Shown: positions 1-6,376 of the stretch, piece after piece
How positions within the stretch are numbered: the first letter of the stretch is position 1
Layout of the letters: every line of letters begins with the position of its first letter
Assembly (NCBI GenBank): GCA_016234525.1
Contig: JACRBK010000040.1
Location: forward strand, 1-10,466
Source of the DNA: Chloroflexota bacterium
GTDB taxonomy: Bacteria; Chloroflexota; Anaerolineae; Aggregatilineales; Aggregatilineaceae
Length of the DNA: 10,466 bases
Direction of reading: 5' to 3'
Made by a program: the position numbers and the translations under genes
The notes under the pieces: model-generated
What the model saw: the letters and a program-made list of their open reading frames with translations, nothing else
Databases searched by the model: none
Told to the model about the DNA's origin: nothing

Positions 1-2
1 AG

Positions 3-1040
3 AAAATCACACTGGCTATCACCTACAGCGGTTCGCCCAAAGGTGTCAATTTCACCGGGATTCCGCTGCTGCTTGGCTGGATGAATTATGGCAGCGGCGT
101 GTTTGTCGCCAGCGAACCTGCCGGATCGGCGGGCTGGTATCCGGTCAACGATCACCCGCTGGACAAAGCGACCTACAGCTTCCACATCACCGTGCCGGAG
201 CCGTTCGTTGTGGCGGCGAACGGCCTGCTGGAAGAAACCACCGATAACGGGGATACCACCACCTACGTGTGGGAAATGCGCCAGCCGATGGCGAGTTATC
301 TGACGACTGTGAATATTGATGACTTTGTGCTGCGCACCGACGAAGGGCCGGGCGGCCTCTTGATCCGCAATTATTTTCCGACGACCATCGCCGACAAAGC
401 CGAAATTGACTTCGCCCGCACGGGTGACATGATCGCGTTCTTCGAGGAAGCTTTCGGCCCCTACCCCTTTGAGGCTTATGGCGTGGTCGTGGCCGATCAG
501 GGCTTCCCCTTCGCACTGGAAACACAGTCGCTCACGCTCTTTGCCCGTGATTGGATCACGGGGGATGGCAGCATCGAAGAAGCCGTGGCGCACGAACTGT
601 CACACCAGTGGTTTGGCAACAGTGTCAGCCTGTCAAAATGGGAAGACATCTGGCTCAATGAAGGCTTTGCCACCTACTCCTCATGGTTGTGGGCCGAACA
701 CGACCAGGGATCAGACGCCTTAAACCAGATGGTAGATCAAATGGTCGAGTATGTCTCCGGCTCACCGGACTACTTTATCGCGCCGGGCAATCCCCCGGCC
801 AACGATCTGTTTAACGGTGGGGTGTATGTGCGCGGCGGGCTGACGCTGCACGCGCTGCGCCTGACGGTGGGTGATGAAACGTTTTTCGAGATCATGTCCA
901 CCTATTACGACCGTTATCAGTTCAGCAACGCGACCACCGACGATTTTATCGCGCTCAGCGAGGAGATCAGCGGGCAGGATCTCGGCGATCTGTTTGACTC
1001 CTGGCTGTACGGCGAGAAGCTTCCCGCGCTGCCGGAATAG
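3..1040 (+). CDS. M1-family zinc metallopeptidase (aminopeptidase N-like), C-terminal part; 5' end outside the window
   Basis: The reading frame is open to the left edge, so the N-terminal part is missing; an internal ATG at 81 sits in the middle of the conserved fold and is not the start. The zinc site is HELSH (codons 591-605) followed after 18 residues by the third ligand Glu in NEGFATY (codon 660-662), the HEXXH-x18-E signature of M1 (gluzincin) peptidases. The motif ALETQ, with Glu at 519-521, stands where classical members have GAMEN, the exopeptidase loop that binds the free amino terminus. The Tyr at 825-827 in YVRGG matches the transition-state-stabilising tyrosine. Expected role: removal of N-terminal residues from peptides, probably exported or surface-located, though the signal region is not visible. 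The protein ends soon after the catalytic domain, so the long ERAP-like C-terminal domain is absent. It converges with the next gene across a hairpin-rich gap. Family assignment is firm; substrate is unknown. Confidence 0.93.
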   Translation, partial: KITLAITYSGSPKGVNFTGIPLLLGWMNYGSGVFVASEPAGSAGWYPVNDHPLDKATYSFHITVPEPFVVAANGLLEETTDNGDTTTYVWEMRQPMASYLTTVNIDDFVLRTDEGPGGLLIRNYFPTTIADKAEIDFARTGDMIAFFEEAFGPYPFEAYGVVVADQGFPFALETQSLTLFARDWITGDGSIEEAVAHELSHQWFGNSVSLSKWEDIWLNEGFATYSSWLWAEHDQGSDALNQMVDQMVEYVSGSPDYFIAPGNPPANDLFNGGVYVRGGLTLHALRLTVGDETFFEIMSTYYDRYQFSNATTDDFIALSEEISGQDLGDLFDSWLYGEKLPALPE

Positions 1041-1081
1041 GGGCGTTGTTTACTGCGCTGGAGCGCGGCCTCACCCCCTAC

Positions 1082-1108
1082 CCCCTCTCCAACTGGGTTG
1101 GAGAGGGG
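1082..1108. repeat. Perfect 12-bp inverted repeat (hairpin) in convergent gap
   Basis: CCCCTCTCCAAC (1082-1093) pairs perfectly with GTTGGAGAGGGG (1097-1108) around a three-base loop. It lies 42 bases after the stop of the M1 peptidase gene, between two convergent genes. There is no T tract on either side, so it is not a textbook intrinsic terminator, but it could halt or protect the 3' ends of both transcripts. It may be one half of a compound palindromic repeat together with the hairpin at 1152-1179. Confidence 0.7.
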
Positions 1109-1151
1109 ACGACAGCCGAGCGCTTCCCGTAGGGGCAGATTCGATTACGCC

Positions 1152-1179
1152 CCCCTTCTCTGCGCAGCAGAGAAAGGGG
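1152..1179. repeat. Hairpin repeat with CTGCGCAG core, copy 1
   Basis: TTCTCTGC (1156-1163) pairs with GCAGAGAA (1167-1174) over a three-base loop, and CCCC (1152-1155) continues the stem with GGGG (1176-1179) past one bulged A. The core CTGCGCAG (1160-1167) and the right arm AGAGAAAGGGG recur in the other convergent gap (4027-4059). It looks like a REP-type dispersed palindromic element, possibly serving as a bidirectional transcript end. Confidence 0.65.
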
Positions 1180-1204
1180 CTGGGGGGAAAGGGCTAAATT
1201 CCCC

Positions 1205-2839
1205 CTACCGATCTTTCGCCGGAATCTGGCTCATCGCATATTCCGCCAGGGCAGTGATCGTCAGGCTGGGATTCACGCCAGGATTAGCGGGCATAATCGA
1301 ACCATCGACCACGTATAACCCCGGATAACCGAATACCTGGCAGGACAGATCGATCACACCCTCGTCAGCGCTGCGCCCGAACGGGCAGCCGCCTAAAATA
1401 TGGGCGGTAGTCGGCATGTTCAGAATACTTTCATGCAGTGGTGCCTGCGCAATACCGTTCACCCGCTCGGCAAAACGGCGTGTGACCGTGTGGCCGATGT
1501 CGATCTGGGCATGAACAGTACGCTGCGGGTCGTGTTCCGCTACTAATCCCCGCCGGAACAGCGTAAACAGATTTCGACCAGGACGCAGCCGCAGCAAATT
1601 ATCTTCAGACTGCATAACGAGCAGGATCGTGGTTTTAGTCGCCCAACCGGGCAGCAGCTTGGACCGCACAAAATCCAGCGGGTGGCGTACAATCTGCCCG
1701 GCGATTTTAAGAATCCTCCCTGGAATACTGCGCCCGGCTTCGATCATCGGTGCCGCCAGCAGCTTGATAAACGACGACCCGTCAGGATACCGCACCGGTT
1801 CGATCTGTGTTATATCGTCCGCCTGAAAAATTGACGTGATCGCCAGCCCGTCAGAATAGCGTGTATCACCGCTGCGGCTGGTCACACCGAGCAGCGCTTC
1901 ACTGTTGGTCCGCACCAGATCGCCCAGCCGGGGAGAAAGATCGGGCAGAGTGCGGGCGGCATCACGGCAGTGAAATAACAGCCGCAGCGTGCCGATCACG
2001 CCCGCCGCCAATACGACATTACGTGTGCGCACCCGTCGCAGCGATGGGCCGAACAGCGCCGTTGAGCGTCGGTAGATGATCTCATAACGCGCGCCGTCCG
2101 GCTGGCCCGCTGGCAGCGGGCGAATCTCTGTAACCTGGGCTTCGGCGCGGATCTCTACTCCCCATTTTTCTGCAAAATAAAGGTAATTCTTCACCAGGGT
2201 GTTTTTCGCATTATAGCGGCAGCCAACCATACACCCACCGCAGTGCAAACACCCGGCGCGATCCGGGCCGTCTCCGCCAAAGTACGGATCAGGGACCGTT
2301 TGCCCGGCCTGCTCCGGTTCGCCGAAAAACACCCCCACGTCCGCCGGGCGAAAAGTCTCCCCCCGCCCCAGTTCATCTGCTATGGCCTTCAGCGTGTGAT
2401 CGGCAGGCCACAGGCGGGGATTGGGCGTTACACCGAGCATTCGTCGGGCGGTGACATAGTGTGGGCTTAACACCGTTTTCCAATCCGCCAGATCACGCCA
2501 GGCGGGCGCGTCGAACAGCGTATCACTAGGTTTCATCAACACATTGGCATATACCAGACTTCCGCCACCTACGCCGCTGCCATGCAGCACCAACACCCCA
2601 TTGAGCGTCGTGAACTGCATGATCCCGAAAAAACGCAGCGCGGGAAGCCACACAAACCGGCGGAGATTCCAATTTGTCTTAGGGAAATCGTCATCTCGAA
2701 ACCGTTTACCACGCTCTAACACCAACACCCGATAGCCCTTTTCGGTCAGGCGCATGGCGGATACACTGCCACCGAATCCCGAACCGATCACGACAAAATC
2801 AAAAAGCTCAGCGGTAGGGGATAAACCGTTTTCTGGCAT
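1205..2839 (-). CDS. GMC-family FAD oxidoreductase, cholesterol oxidase (ChoD)-like
   Basis: A 544-residue flavoenzyme, full length for the family. The N-terminal Rossmann motif GSGFGG (residues 19-24) with Glu42 downstream binds the FAD dinucleotide. The segment around 86-99 (HGSGVGGGSLVYAN) is the second conserved GMC flavin-binding stretch. Near the C-terminus, His480 (in TAHILGG) and Asn523 (in GVNPSLTITA) correspond to the catalytic His/Asn pair of bacterial cholesterol oxidases. From memory the whole protein follows mycobacterial ChoD closely, including DDDFPKTNW and AKNTLVKNYL. Cys197, 200, 203 and 207 form a C-x2-C-x2-C-x3-C cluster (see findings). Likely reaction: oxidation of a hydroxyl on a sterol-like or long-chain substrate, giving electrons to oxygen or another acceptor; the substrate is inferred only. 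There is no signal peptide. The ATG start has a good AAGGAG ribosome site (2849-2854, spacing 9). It is divergent from the serine hydrolase gene. Confidence 0.92.
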   Translation of the reverse strand: MPENGLSPTAELFDFVVIGSGFGGSVSAMRLTEKGYRVLVLERGKRFRDDDFPKTNWNLRRFVWLPALRFFGIMQFTTLNGVLVLHGSGVGGGSLVYANVLMKPSDTLFDAPAWRDLADWKTVLSPHYVTARRMLGVTPNPRLWPADHTLKAIADELGRGETFRPADVGVFFGEPEQAGQTVPDPYFGGDGPDRAGCLHCGGCMVGCRYNAKNTLVKNYLYFAEKWGVEIRAEAQVTEIRPLPAGQPDGARYEIIYRRSTALFGPSLRRVRTRNVVLAAGVIGTLRLLFHCRDAARTLPDLSPRLGDLVRTNSEALLGVTSRSGDTRYSDGLAITSIFQADDITQIEPVRYPDGSSFIKLLAAPMIEAGRSIPGRILKIAGQIVRHPLDFVRSKLLPGWATKTTILLVMQSEDNLLRLRPGRNLFTLFRRGLVAEHDPQRTVHAQIDIGHTVTRRFAERVNGIAQAPLHESILNMPTTAHILGGCPFGRSADEGVIDLSCQVFGYPGLYVVDGSIMPANPGVNPSLTITALAEYAMSQIPAKDR

Positions 2840-2949
2840 CTACTCAATCTCCTTAAAGTCTGGTTACACGATAAGAAAACACGCTAGACCTATGATTCGC
2901 TACGTGATAGGATCAACACTATGGGATGCTTGTTACCGAAGGGGAGAAT
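2840..2949. promoter_or_regulatory. Divergent intergenic region between oxidoreductase and serine hydrolase
   Basis: These 110 bases must hold the start signals of both divergent genes. The minus gene has AAGGAG at 2849-2854. On the plus strand TATGAT (2891-2896) is one mismatch from a -10 box, but no good -35 box lies at the right distance. On the minus strand TTGATC (near 2910-2915) is a possible -35 with only a weak -10 partner. I see no clear operator palindrome. Individual boxes are uncertain. Confidence 0.35.
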
Positions 2950-3996
2950 ATGACTATTCATTTTGATCCAGCTTTGATTGAACAATTTCTTAGTGAGCGG
3001 CAGGGCGATGACGCTTTTTCAGGCGTGATCTTGGTGCGCGAAAACGGGATCCCGGTTTTGGAGCGCGCGGGCGGTTTTGCACAGCGCGCCGACCGGCTGC
3101 CCAACACACTCCACACCCGCCTGGGGACTGCCTCTGGCACCAAAACGTTTACCGCCGCTGCTATCTGCCAGTTGGTTGAGCGCGGACTGGTCAATTTTGA
3201 GACGCCGCTCAAAGACTGTGTGGGAGTATCTTTGCCCAGTTTTGATCCCGACATTACCCTGCACCATTTATTGTCGCACACGTCCGGCGTCCCAGACTAT
3301 TTTGACGAAGAAACCATGGCGGATGAGGATTATGAGCGGTTGTGGCTGCAACGCCCAATGTATACCATGCGCCAGCCGCGTGATTTTGTGCCGCTGTTCG
3401 CGTCTGGTGCTGCCAAGTTTTCCCCTGGCGCGCGTTTTGCCTACAGCAACGCGGGTTATATCGTGCTGGCGCTGGTGGTCGAACACCTTGCGGGGATGCC
3501 ATTTATTGATTATGTGCAGCAAAATATCTTCGCGCGGGCGGGCATGACCGACTCCGGTTTTTTTGCTTTTGACCGTCTGCCAGAAGGCACTGCCGCAGGG
3601 TATCTGCACGACGATGACGGAACGTGGCGCACTAATATCTACTCAATTCCGGTGATCGGCGGGGGCGACGGCGGCGCGTTTGTCACCGCGCCAGATATGG
3701 CGAACTTCTGGAAGGCGCTGTTTAATCACACGCTGCTCGGCCCAGATCACACCGCCGCGATGCTCACGCCGCATATCACGACACAGCGCGAAGGGCGCTG
3801 TTATGGTTACGGGCTGTGGATCGATCAGGTAGAGGGGCAGATCACACGTTATACAGCCCTGGGCGGCGATCCGGGGGTGATGTTCGCCTCGGTTGTGCTG
3901 CCACAGCGCGGCCTGGAATGTACCATTATGGGGAATGTCGAAGGTCCGGCCTGGGTATTATATGGAGTGCTGAATCAGGCGCTCGCCGGGAAATAG
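2950..3996 (+). CDS. Serine hydrolase, beta-lactamase/class C-like family (Pfam Beta-lactamase, PF00144)
   Basis: A 348-residue protein with the serine-hydrolase signatures of the class C beta-lactamase/family VIII esterase fold. The nucleophile motif SxxK is S62-G-T-K65, the second motif Y-S-N is at 165-167, and LLSHTSGVPDY (107-117) is the usual conserved loop. Where the third motif (KTG or HxG) is expected the protein has ALGGDPG (303-309), common in esterase- or peptidase-like members and arguing against a true beta-lactamase. No signal peptide or membrane segment is visible, so it probably acts in the cytoplasm; substrate unknown (ester, amide or D-amino-acid peptide). The start is placed at ATG 2950, because AAGGGGAG (2939-2946) lies just before it; an in-frame ATG at 2926 would put this site inside the gene. 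It converges with the DegV gene. Confidence 0.9.
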   Translation: MTIHFDPALIEQFLSERQGDDAFSGVILVRENGIPVLERAGGFAQRADRLPNTLHTRLGTASGTKTFTAAAICQLVERGLVNFETPLKDCVGVSLPSFDPDITLHHLLSHTSGVPDYFDEETMADEDYERLWLQRPMYTMRQPRDFVPLFASGAAKFSPGARFAYSNAGYIVLALVVEHLAGMPFIDYVQQNIFARAGMTDSGFFAFDRLPEGTAAGYLHDDDGTWRTNIYSIPVIGGGDGGAFVTAPDMANFWKALFNHTLLGPDHTAAMLTPHITTQREGRCYGYGLWIDQVEGQITRYTALGGDPGVMFASVVLPQRGLECTIMGNVEGPAWVLYGVLNQALAGK

Positions 3997-4026
3997 AAGC
4001 GAAAGTTTACCCCTATCCCCGCCCTC

Positions 4027-4059
4027 CCCCCCTTTCCCCGCTGCGCAGAGAAAGGGGGG
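4027..4059. repeat. Hairpin repeat with CTGCGCAG core, copy 2
   Basis: CCCCCCTTT (4027-4035) pairs with AAAGGGGGG (4051-4059), extended by one C-G pair; the loop contains the self-complementary CTGCGCAG (4041-4048). The core plus the right side AGAGAAAGGGG match the element at 1160-1179. It lies 30 bases after the serine hydrolase stop and 50 bases before the DegV stop, again in a convergent gap, and may end both transcripts. Confidence 0.65.
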
Positions 4060-4108
4060 AGATTGCTCTTACCATAAGGGCGCTGCGCCGCTGCGCCCAA
4101 TTTTTTCT

Positions 4109-5005
4109 CTACACTGGCCAATCGCCCGGCGCATAACCAATACCCAGCGCCGACGGACCCACATGCACACCCAACACGGGCGCAGTGGGGACCATTTCGA
4201 GAAATACACAGTCAAACTTTTGGGCCAACTGCGCGTTTAACTGCGCTGCCAGCTTGGGATCATCCCCGTAGACCGTAATCGCGCGCAGTTTGCTGCCTGC
4301 CCCGATCTGCTGCACCATGTGTTCAATAAATGCATCGATGGCTTTGGGCATACTGCGTACCCGGCCCGCCGGAATATATGTCCCCAGTTTTTCGCCTGTT
4401 TTGGCGACAGTCACCACCGGCTTGATATTCAACACCTGCCCGATCTGGTAGCGAACCGATCCGATCCGCCCACCGCGATGCAGGTACGAAAGGTCATCGA
4501 CAGTAAACAACATATCGCCTTGTTGAAAATCATTCTGCATCAATTTAATAATCTGATCTATGGCATATCCGGCCTGAGCAGCGCGAGCAGCAGTAAGTAC
4601 CTGAATTCCCATATGACCTGTCAGTGTGGTCGAGTCATGCACGGTGATAGACGCATTAGTGATTTCTTTAGCCGCCTGGCGGGCGACGTTGACCGTCCCA
4701 CTTAGCCCTTCGCTCAAGTGAATCGAGAGGATGGGCGTTCCATCTGCCGACAGCTTACGGTAAAGCTCCACAAAATCGGCGACTGTGGGCTGTGAGGTAG
4801 TCGGATGCACATCATGACGCGCCAGCCGGGCATAAAACTGTTCGGGAGTCATGTCTACGCCGCTGCGGTAGGTTTCATCACCGAACAAAATCTTAAGCGG
4901 CACGACATGCAGGTTATACTGCGTCATCAGCGCCGAGGGAATATCACAGGCCACATCGGTGACAATCACCGGCGGGCGTCCAGGGGGAGTAGATTGAGTA
5001 GCCAC
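4109..5005 (-). CDS. DegV/FakB-family fatty-acid-binding protein
   Basis: A 298-residue protein of normal DegV length. Family marks, numbered from the GTG start: the N-terminal strand VIVTDVACDIP; TSQP (70-73), which contacts the lipid carboxylate; the loop LSEGLSGT (97-104); DLSYLHRGGRIG (171-182); and the C-terminal HVGPSALGI (281-289). FakB proteins hold a fatty acid while the partner kinase FakA phosphorylates it, feeding exogenous or recycled fatty acids into phospholipid synthesis; no FakA gene is in the window. The frame extends to a TTG at 5020, but the strong AAGGAG (5012-5017) lies inside that extension and is spaced six bases from GTG 5003-5005, so I take GTG as the start. The gene is separated from the upstream operon by a probable terminator and therefore likely has its own promoter, which I could not identify convincingly. 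Confidence 0.93.
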   Translation of the reverse strand: MATQSTPPGRPPVIVTDVACDIPSALMTQYNLHVVPLKILFGDETYRSGVDMTPEQFYARLARHDVHPTTSQPTVADFVELYRKLSADGTPILSIHLSEGLSGTVNVARQAAKEITNASITVHDSTTLTGHMGIQVLTAARAAQAGYAIDQIIKLMQNDFQQGDMLFTVDDLSYLHRGGRIGSVRYQIGQVLNIKPVVTVAKTGEKLGTYIPAGRVRSMPKAIDAFIEHMVQQIGAGSKLRAITVYGDDPKLAAQLNAQLAQKFDCVFLEMVPTAPVLGVHVGPSALGIGYAPGDWPV

Positions 5006-5011
5006 GACAAA

Positions 5012-5017
5012 CTCCTT
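5012..5017 (-). promoter_or_regulatory. Ribosome binding site deciding the DegV start
   Basis: On the minus strand AAGGAG stands six bases before a GTG codon (5003-5005). The longer frame beginning with TTG at 5020 would translate through this site, so the GTG start is preferred. Confidence 0.75.
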
Positions 5018-5110
5018 CAACAGATATTAAACCGCACTGTGATATAACAACACCATCAACCGCGGCAGGATAGCATAGGTATTTTTAATGATTAGTGGTT
5101 CGTTATTAGT

Positions 5111-5152
5111 AAAAACATGAAAACAGGCCCTACTCTGGCGGAGAGCCTGTTT
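5111..5152 (-). terminator. Intrinsic terminator of the partner-switching operon
   Basis: AAACAGGC (5121-5128) and GCCTGTTT (5145-5152) form an 8-bp stem. Read on the minus strand, the right arm runs into T-rich sequence including five Ts at 5111-5115. It lies 40 bases beyond the STAS gene stop, before the DegV gene on the same strand, and so separates the two transcription units. Confidence 0.6.
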
Positions 5153-5191
5153 ATGATATCAGATGATTGCCCCAGACCGGAAAAAAACCCC

Positions 5192-5539
5192 TTACGGCTG
5201 GTCGCACTTTTCAATCATTTCAGCTTCGTTCGTCACCAGCGTGATTCGCTCCGTGAGGCCAACCATGCTGAACAATTTGCGATAATGCGCCGATAATCCG
5301 TAAGCGTAGACTGTCCGCCCAGACTGGATAGCATCTTCCACCAGGCTGATCACCAGGCCGATTCCGGCGCTGTTAAGATAATCACTGGACTCGAAATTGA
5401 AGCCGACTGTTTTTACTTTGGCACGGGCCAGTGTGTTATAGGCATTGTAGGCGGTCTCGCGCGTTTGAGCCGTCACATCGCGCGGGAAATCCATAAAACC
5501 AATATTTCCATTCAGACGGTGGACTACCTCTTTAGCCAT
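5192..5539 (-). CDS. STAS-domain anti-sigma factor antagonist (SpoIIAA/RsbV-like)
   Basis: A 115-residue single STAS domain, the usual size for SpoIIAA/RsbV-type antagonists. The phosphorylation loop is LNSAGIG with Ser57 as the predicted acceptor; classical members have DSSG, so here Asp is replaced by Asn56 and the second Ser by Ala58. By family knowledge, the unphosphorylated form binds the HATPase kinase and releases that kinase's client, while phosphorylation at this Ser abolishes binding. It is the last gene of the four-gene operon. Its start lies 12 bases after the kinase gene stop, and the purine-rich TGAGGA just upstream overlaps that stop codon, suggesting translational coupling. 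The partners encoded in the same operon make the role in partner switching very likely. The client (sigma factor or other) is not in the window. Confidence 0.9.
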   Translation of the reverse strand: MAKEVVHRLNGNIGFMDFPRDVTAQTRETAYNAYNTLARAKVKTVGFNFESSDYLNSAGIGLVISLVEDAIQSGRTVYAYGLSAHYRKLFSMVGLTERITLVTNEAEMIEKCDQP

Positions 5540-5551
5540 ACCTTTACGTCC

Positions 5552-6367
5552 TCAGCTTTCTTGGGGTGACTGTACTTCCACCGACGACGATGCCGAACGC
5601 TGTTCCGGTGCAGACGGATGTGATCCGGCAGGCTGAATCGCCGCCGGTTTGACTTCGGCAGACAGCACCGCCGAGGGTTTTTCCTCAGCGGGTAAAATCG
5701 CCATCGGTTTGACTTCGGCAGGCAGCACCGCCGAAGGTTTCTCTTCAGCAGGCAAAATCGCCGAAGGTTTGGCTTCGACAGGCAGCACCGCCGAGGGTTT
5801 TTCCTCACGAGGCAGCACCGCCGAGGGTTTTTCTTCGACGGGCAGCACCGTTGAGGGTTTCGTCTCAACAGGCAGCACTGCCGTAGGAGATGTCTCGGTG
5901 GGAGAGGGTTGGCTGTCGCTGCCGTCTGCCTCCGACTCTTCGGACTGAGGCGCGAGATACAGCGTCATGCGTACTTCATTCCCCCCATCGGGCAGGCGAG
6001 TGATCTGCATTTCGTCCACCAGATTTTGGATAAAAAACATCCCCCAGCCGCGCATATCACCGCTGCCCGGCGGCGGCAGTTGATCCGGCATGGTATGGTG
6101 TCCCACATCGGCGACACGCACTTCGAGTTTATCGGGCATAATCAACATCTGTACTGTAACATGAATCGCCCGATTTTCGTTGTTGCCGTGCTCAATGGCA
6201 TTCATGCACGCTTCAGCGACGGCTGTTTTTAAGTCTTCGATACGCTCAGGCGCAAAGTCCATTTGCTCGGCGACGGCTTCTGCGGCGCGCCGGGCAATTT
6301 TCTCATAGCCTAAAACACTTGGCAAATGCAGTTCTACGTTGTCAGGAGAAGAGAGATTTTCTGCCAT
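5552..6367 (-). CDS. RsbW/SpoIIAB-like HATPase serine kinase (anti-sigma factor) with decapeptide-repeat C-terminal tail
   Basis: Residues 1-140 form a GHKL/HATPase_c_2 domain. The N box is EACMNAIEHGN (52-62, with Glu52 and Asn56 for catalysis and Mg), the G1 box is D87-V-G89 and the G2 region is GWGMFFIQNLVDE (107-119). After the G1 Asp-x-Gly the usual second Gly is His. Known role of the family: binding a sigma factor or other client and phosphorylating the STAS antagonist on Ser. RsbW-type proteins normally end near residue 140-160; here about 130 residues follow. They comprise an acidic Ser-rich linker and eight decapeptides of the form P-S-A-V-L-P-x-E-x-K (161-240), then a Ser/Pro/Gln tail. 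The tail looks disordered and has no recognised function. The ATG start follows the lipoprotein stop by 9 bases, with a weak AGGG site overlapping that stop. Domain call firm, tail function unknown. Confidence 0.9.
   Translation of the reverse strand: MAENLSSPDNVELHLPSVLGYEKIARRAAEAVAEQMDFAPERIEDLKTAVAEACMNAIEHGNNENRAIHVTVQMLIMPDKLEVRVADVGHHTMPDQLPPPGSGDMRGWGMFFIQNLVDEMQITRLPDGGNEVRMTLYLAPQSEESEADGSDSQPSPTETSPTAVLPVETKPSTVLPVEEKPSAVLPREEKPSAVLPVEAKPSAILPAEEKPSAVLPAEVKPMAILPAEEKPSAVLSAEVKPAAIQPAGSHPSAPEQRSASSSVEVQSPQES
5648..5887 (-). repeat. 30-bp in-frame tandem repeat, 8 units (decapeptide array)
   Basis: Eight head-to-tail 30-base units encode residues 161-240 of the kinase, consensus P-S-A-V-L-P-x-E-x-K; a degenerate ninth follows. 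The last four coding units show a 60-base super-period: units 5-6 and 7-8 alternate AILPAEE and AVLxAEV, and the two 60-base blocks (5708-5767 and 5648-5707) agree at about 51 of 60 bases by my count. This points to recent duplication by slippage or unequal exchange. Confidence 0.9.
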
Positions 6368-6376
6368 GTGATTACC

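Noticed and set aside
81..1040. Complete M1 peptidase gene starting at ATG 81
   Set aside because: The frame continues upstream to the window edge with protein-like sequence (YSGSPKG, FTGIPLL), so the ATG is internal and the gene is partial.
2950..3996. True class C beta-lactamase (antibiotic resistance)
   Set aside because: No signal peptide, and ALGGDPG replaces the KTG motif; a general serine hydrolase or esterase is a better call.
4319..4705. 128-residue plus-strand open frame
   Set aside because: Antisense to the DegV gene, with no recognisable motif and no ribosome site noted.
5648..5887. CRISPR array from the regular 30-base periodicity
   Set aside because: The units abut with no unique spacers and encode an in-frame decapeptide; this is a coding tandem repeat.
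5649..5948. Plus-strand open frame of 99 residues with Ser/Thr/Gly-rich repeats, and a minus-strand Arg/Cys-rich frame at 5524-5868
   Set aside because: Both are shadows of the 30-base tandem repeat in the kinase tail; a repeat whose length is a multiple of three keeps several frames open. The HATPase frame is the continuous one with a recognisable domain.
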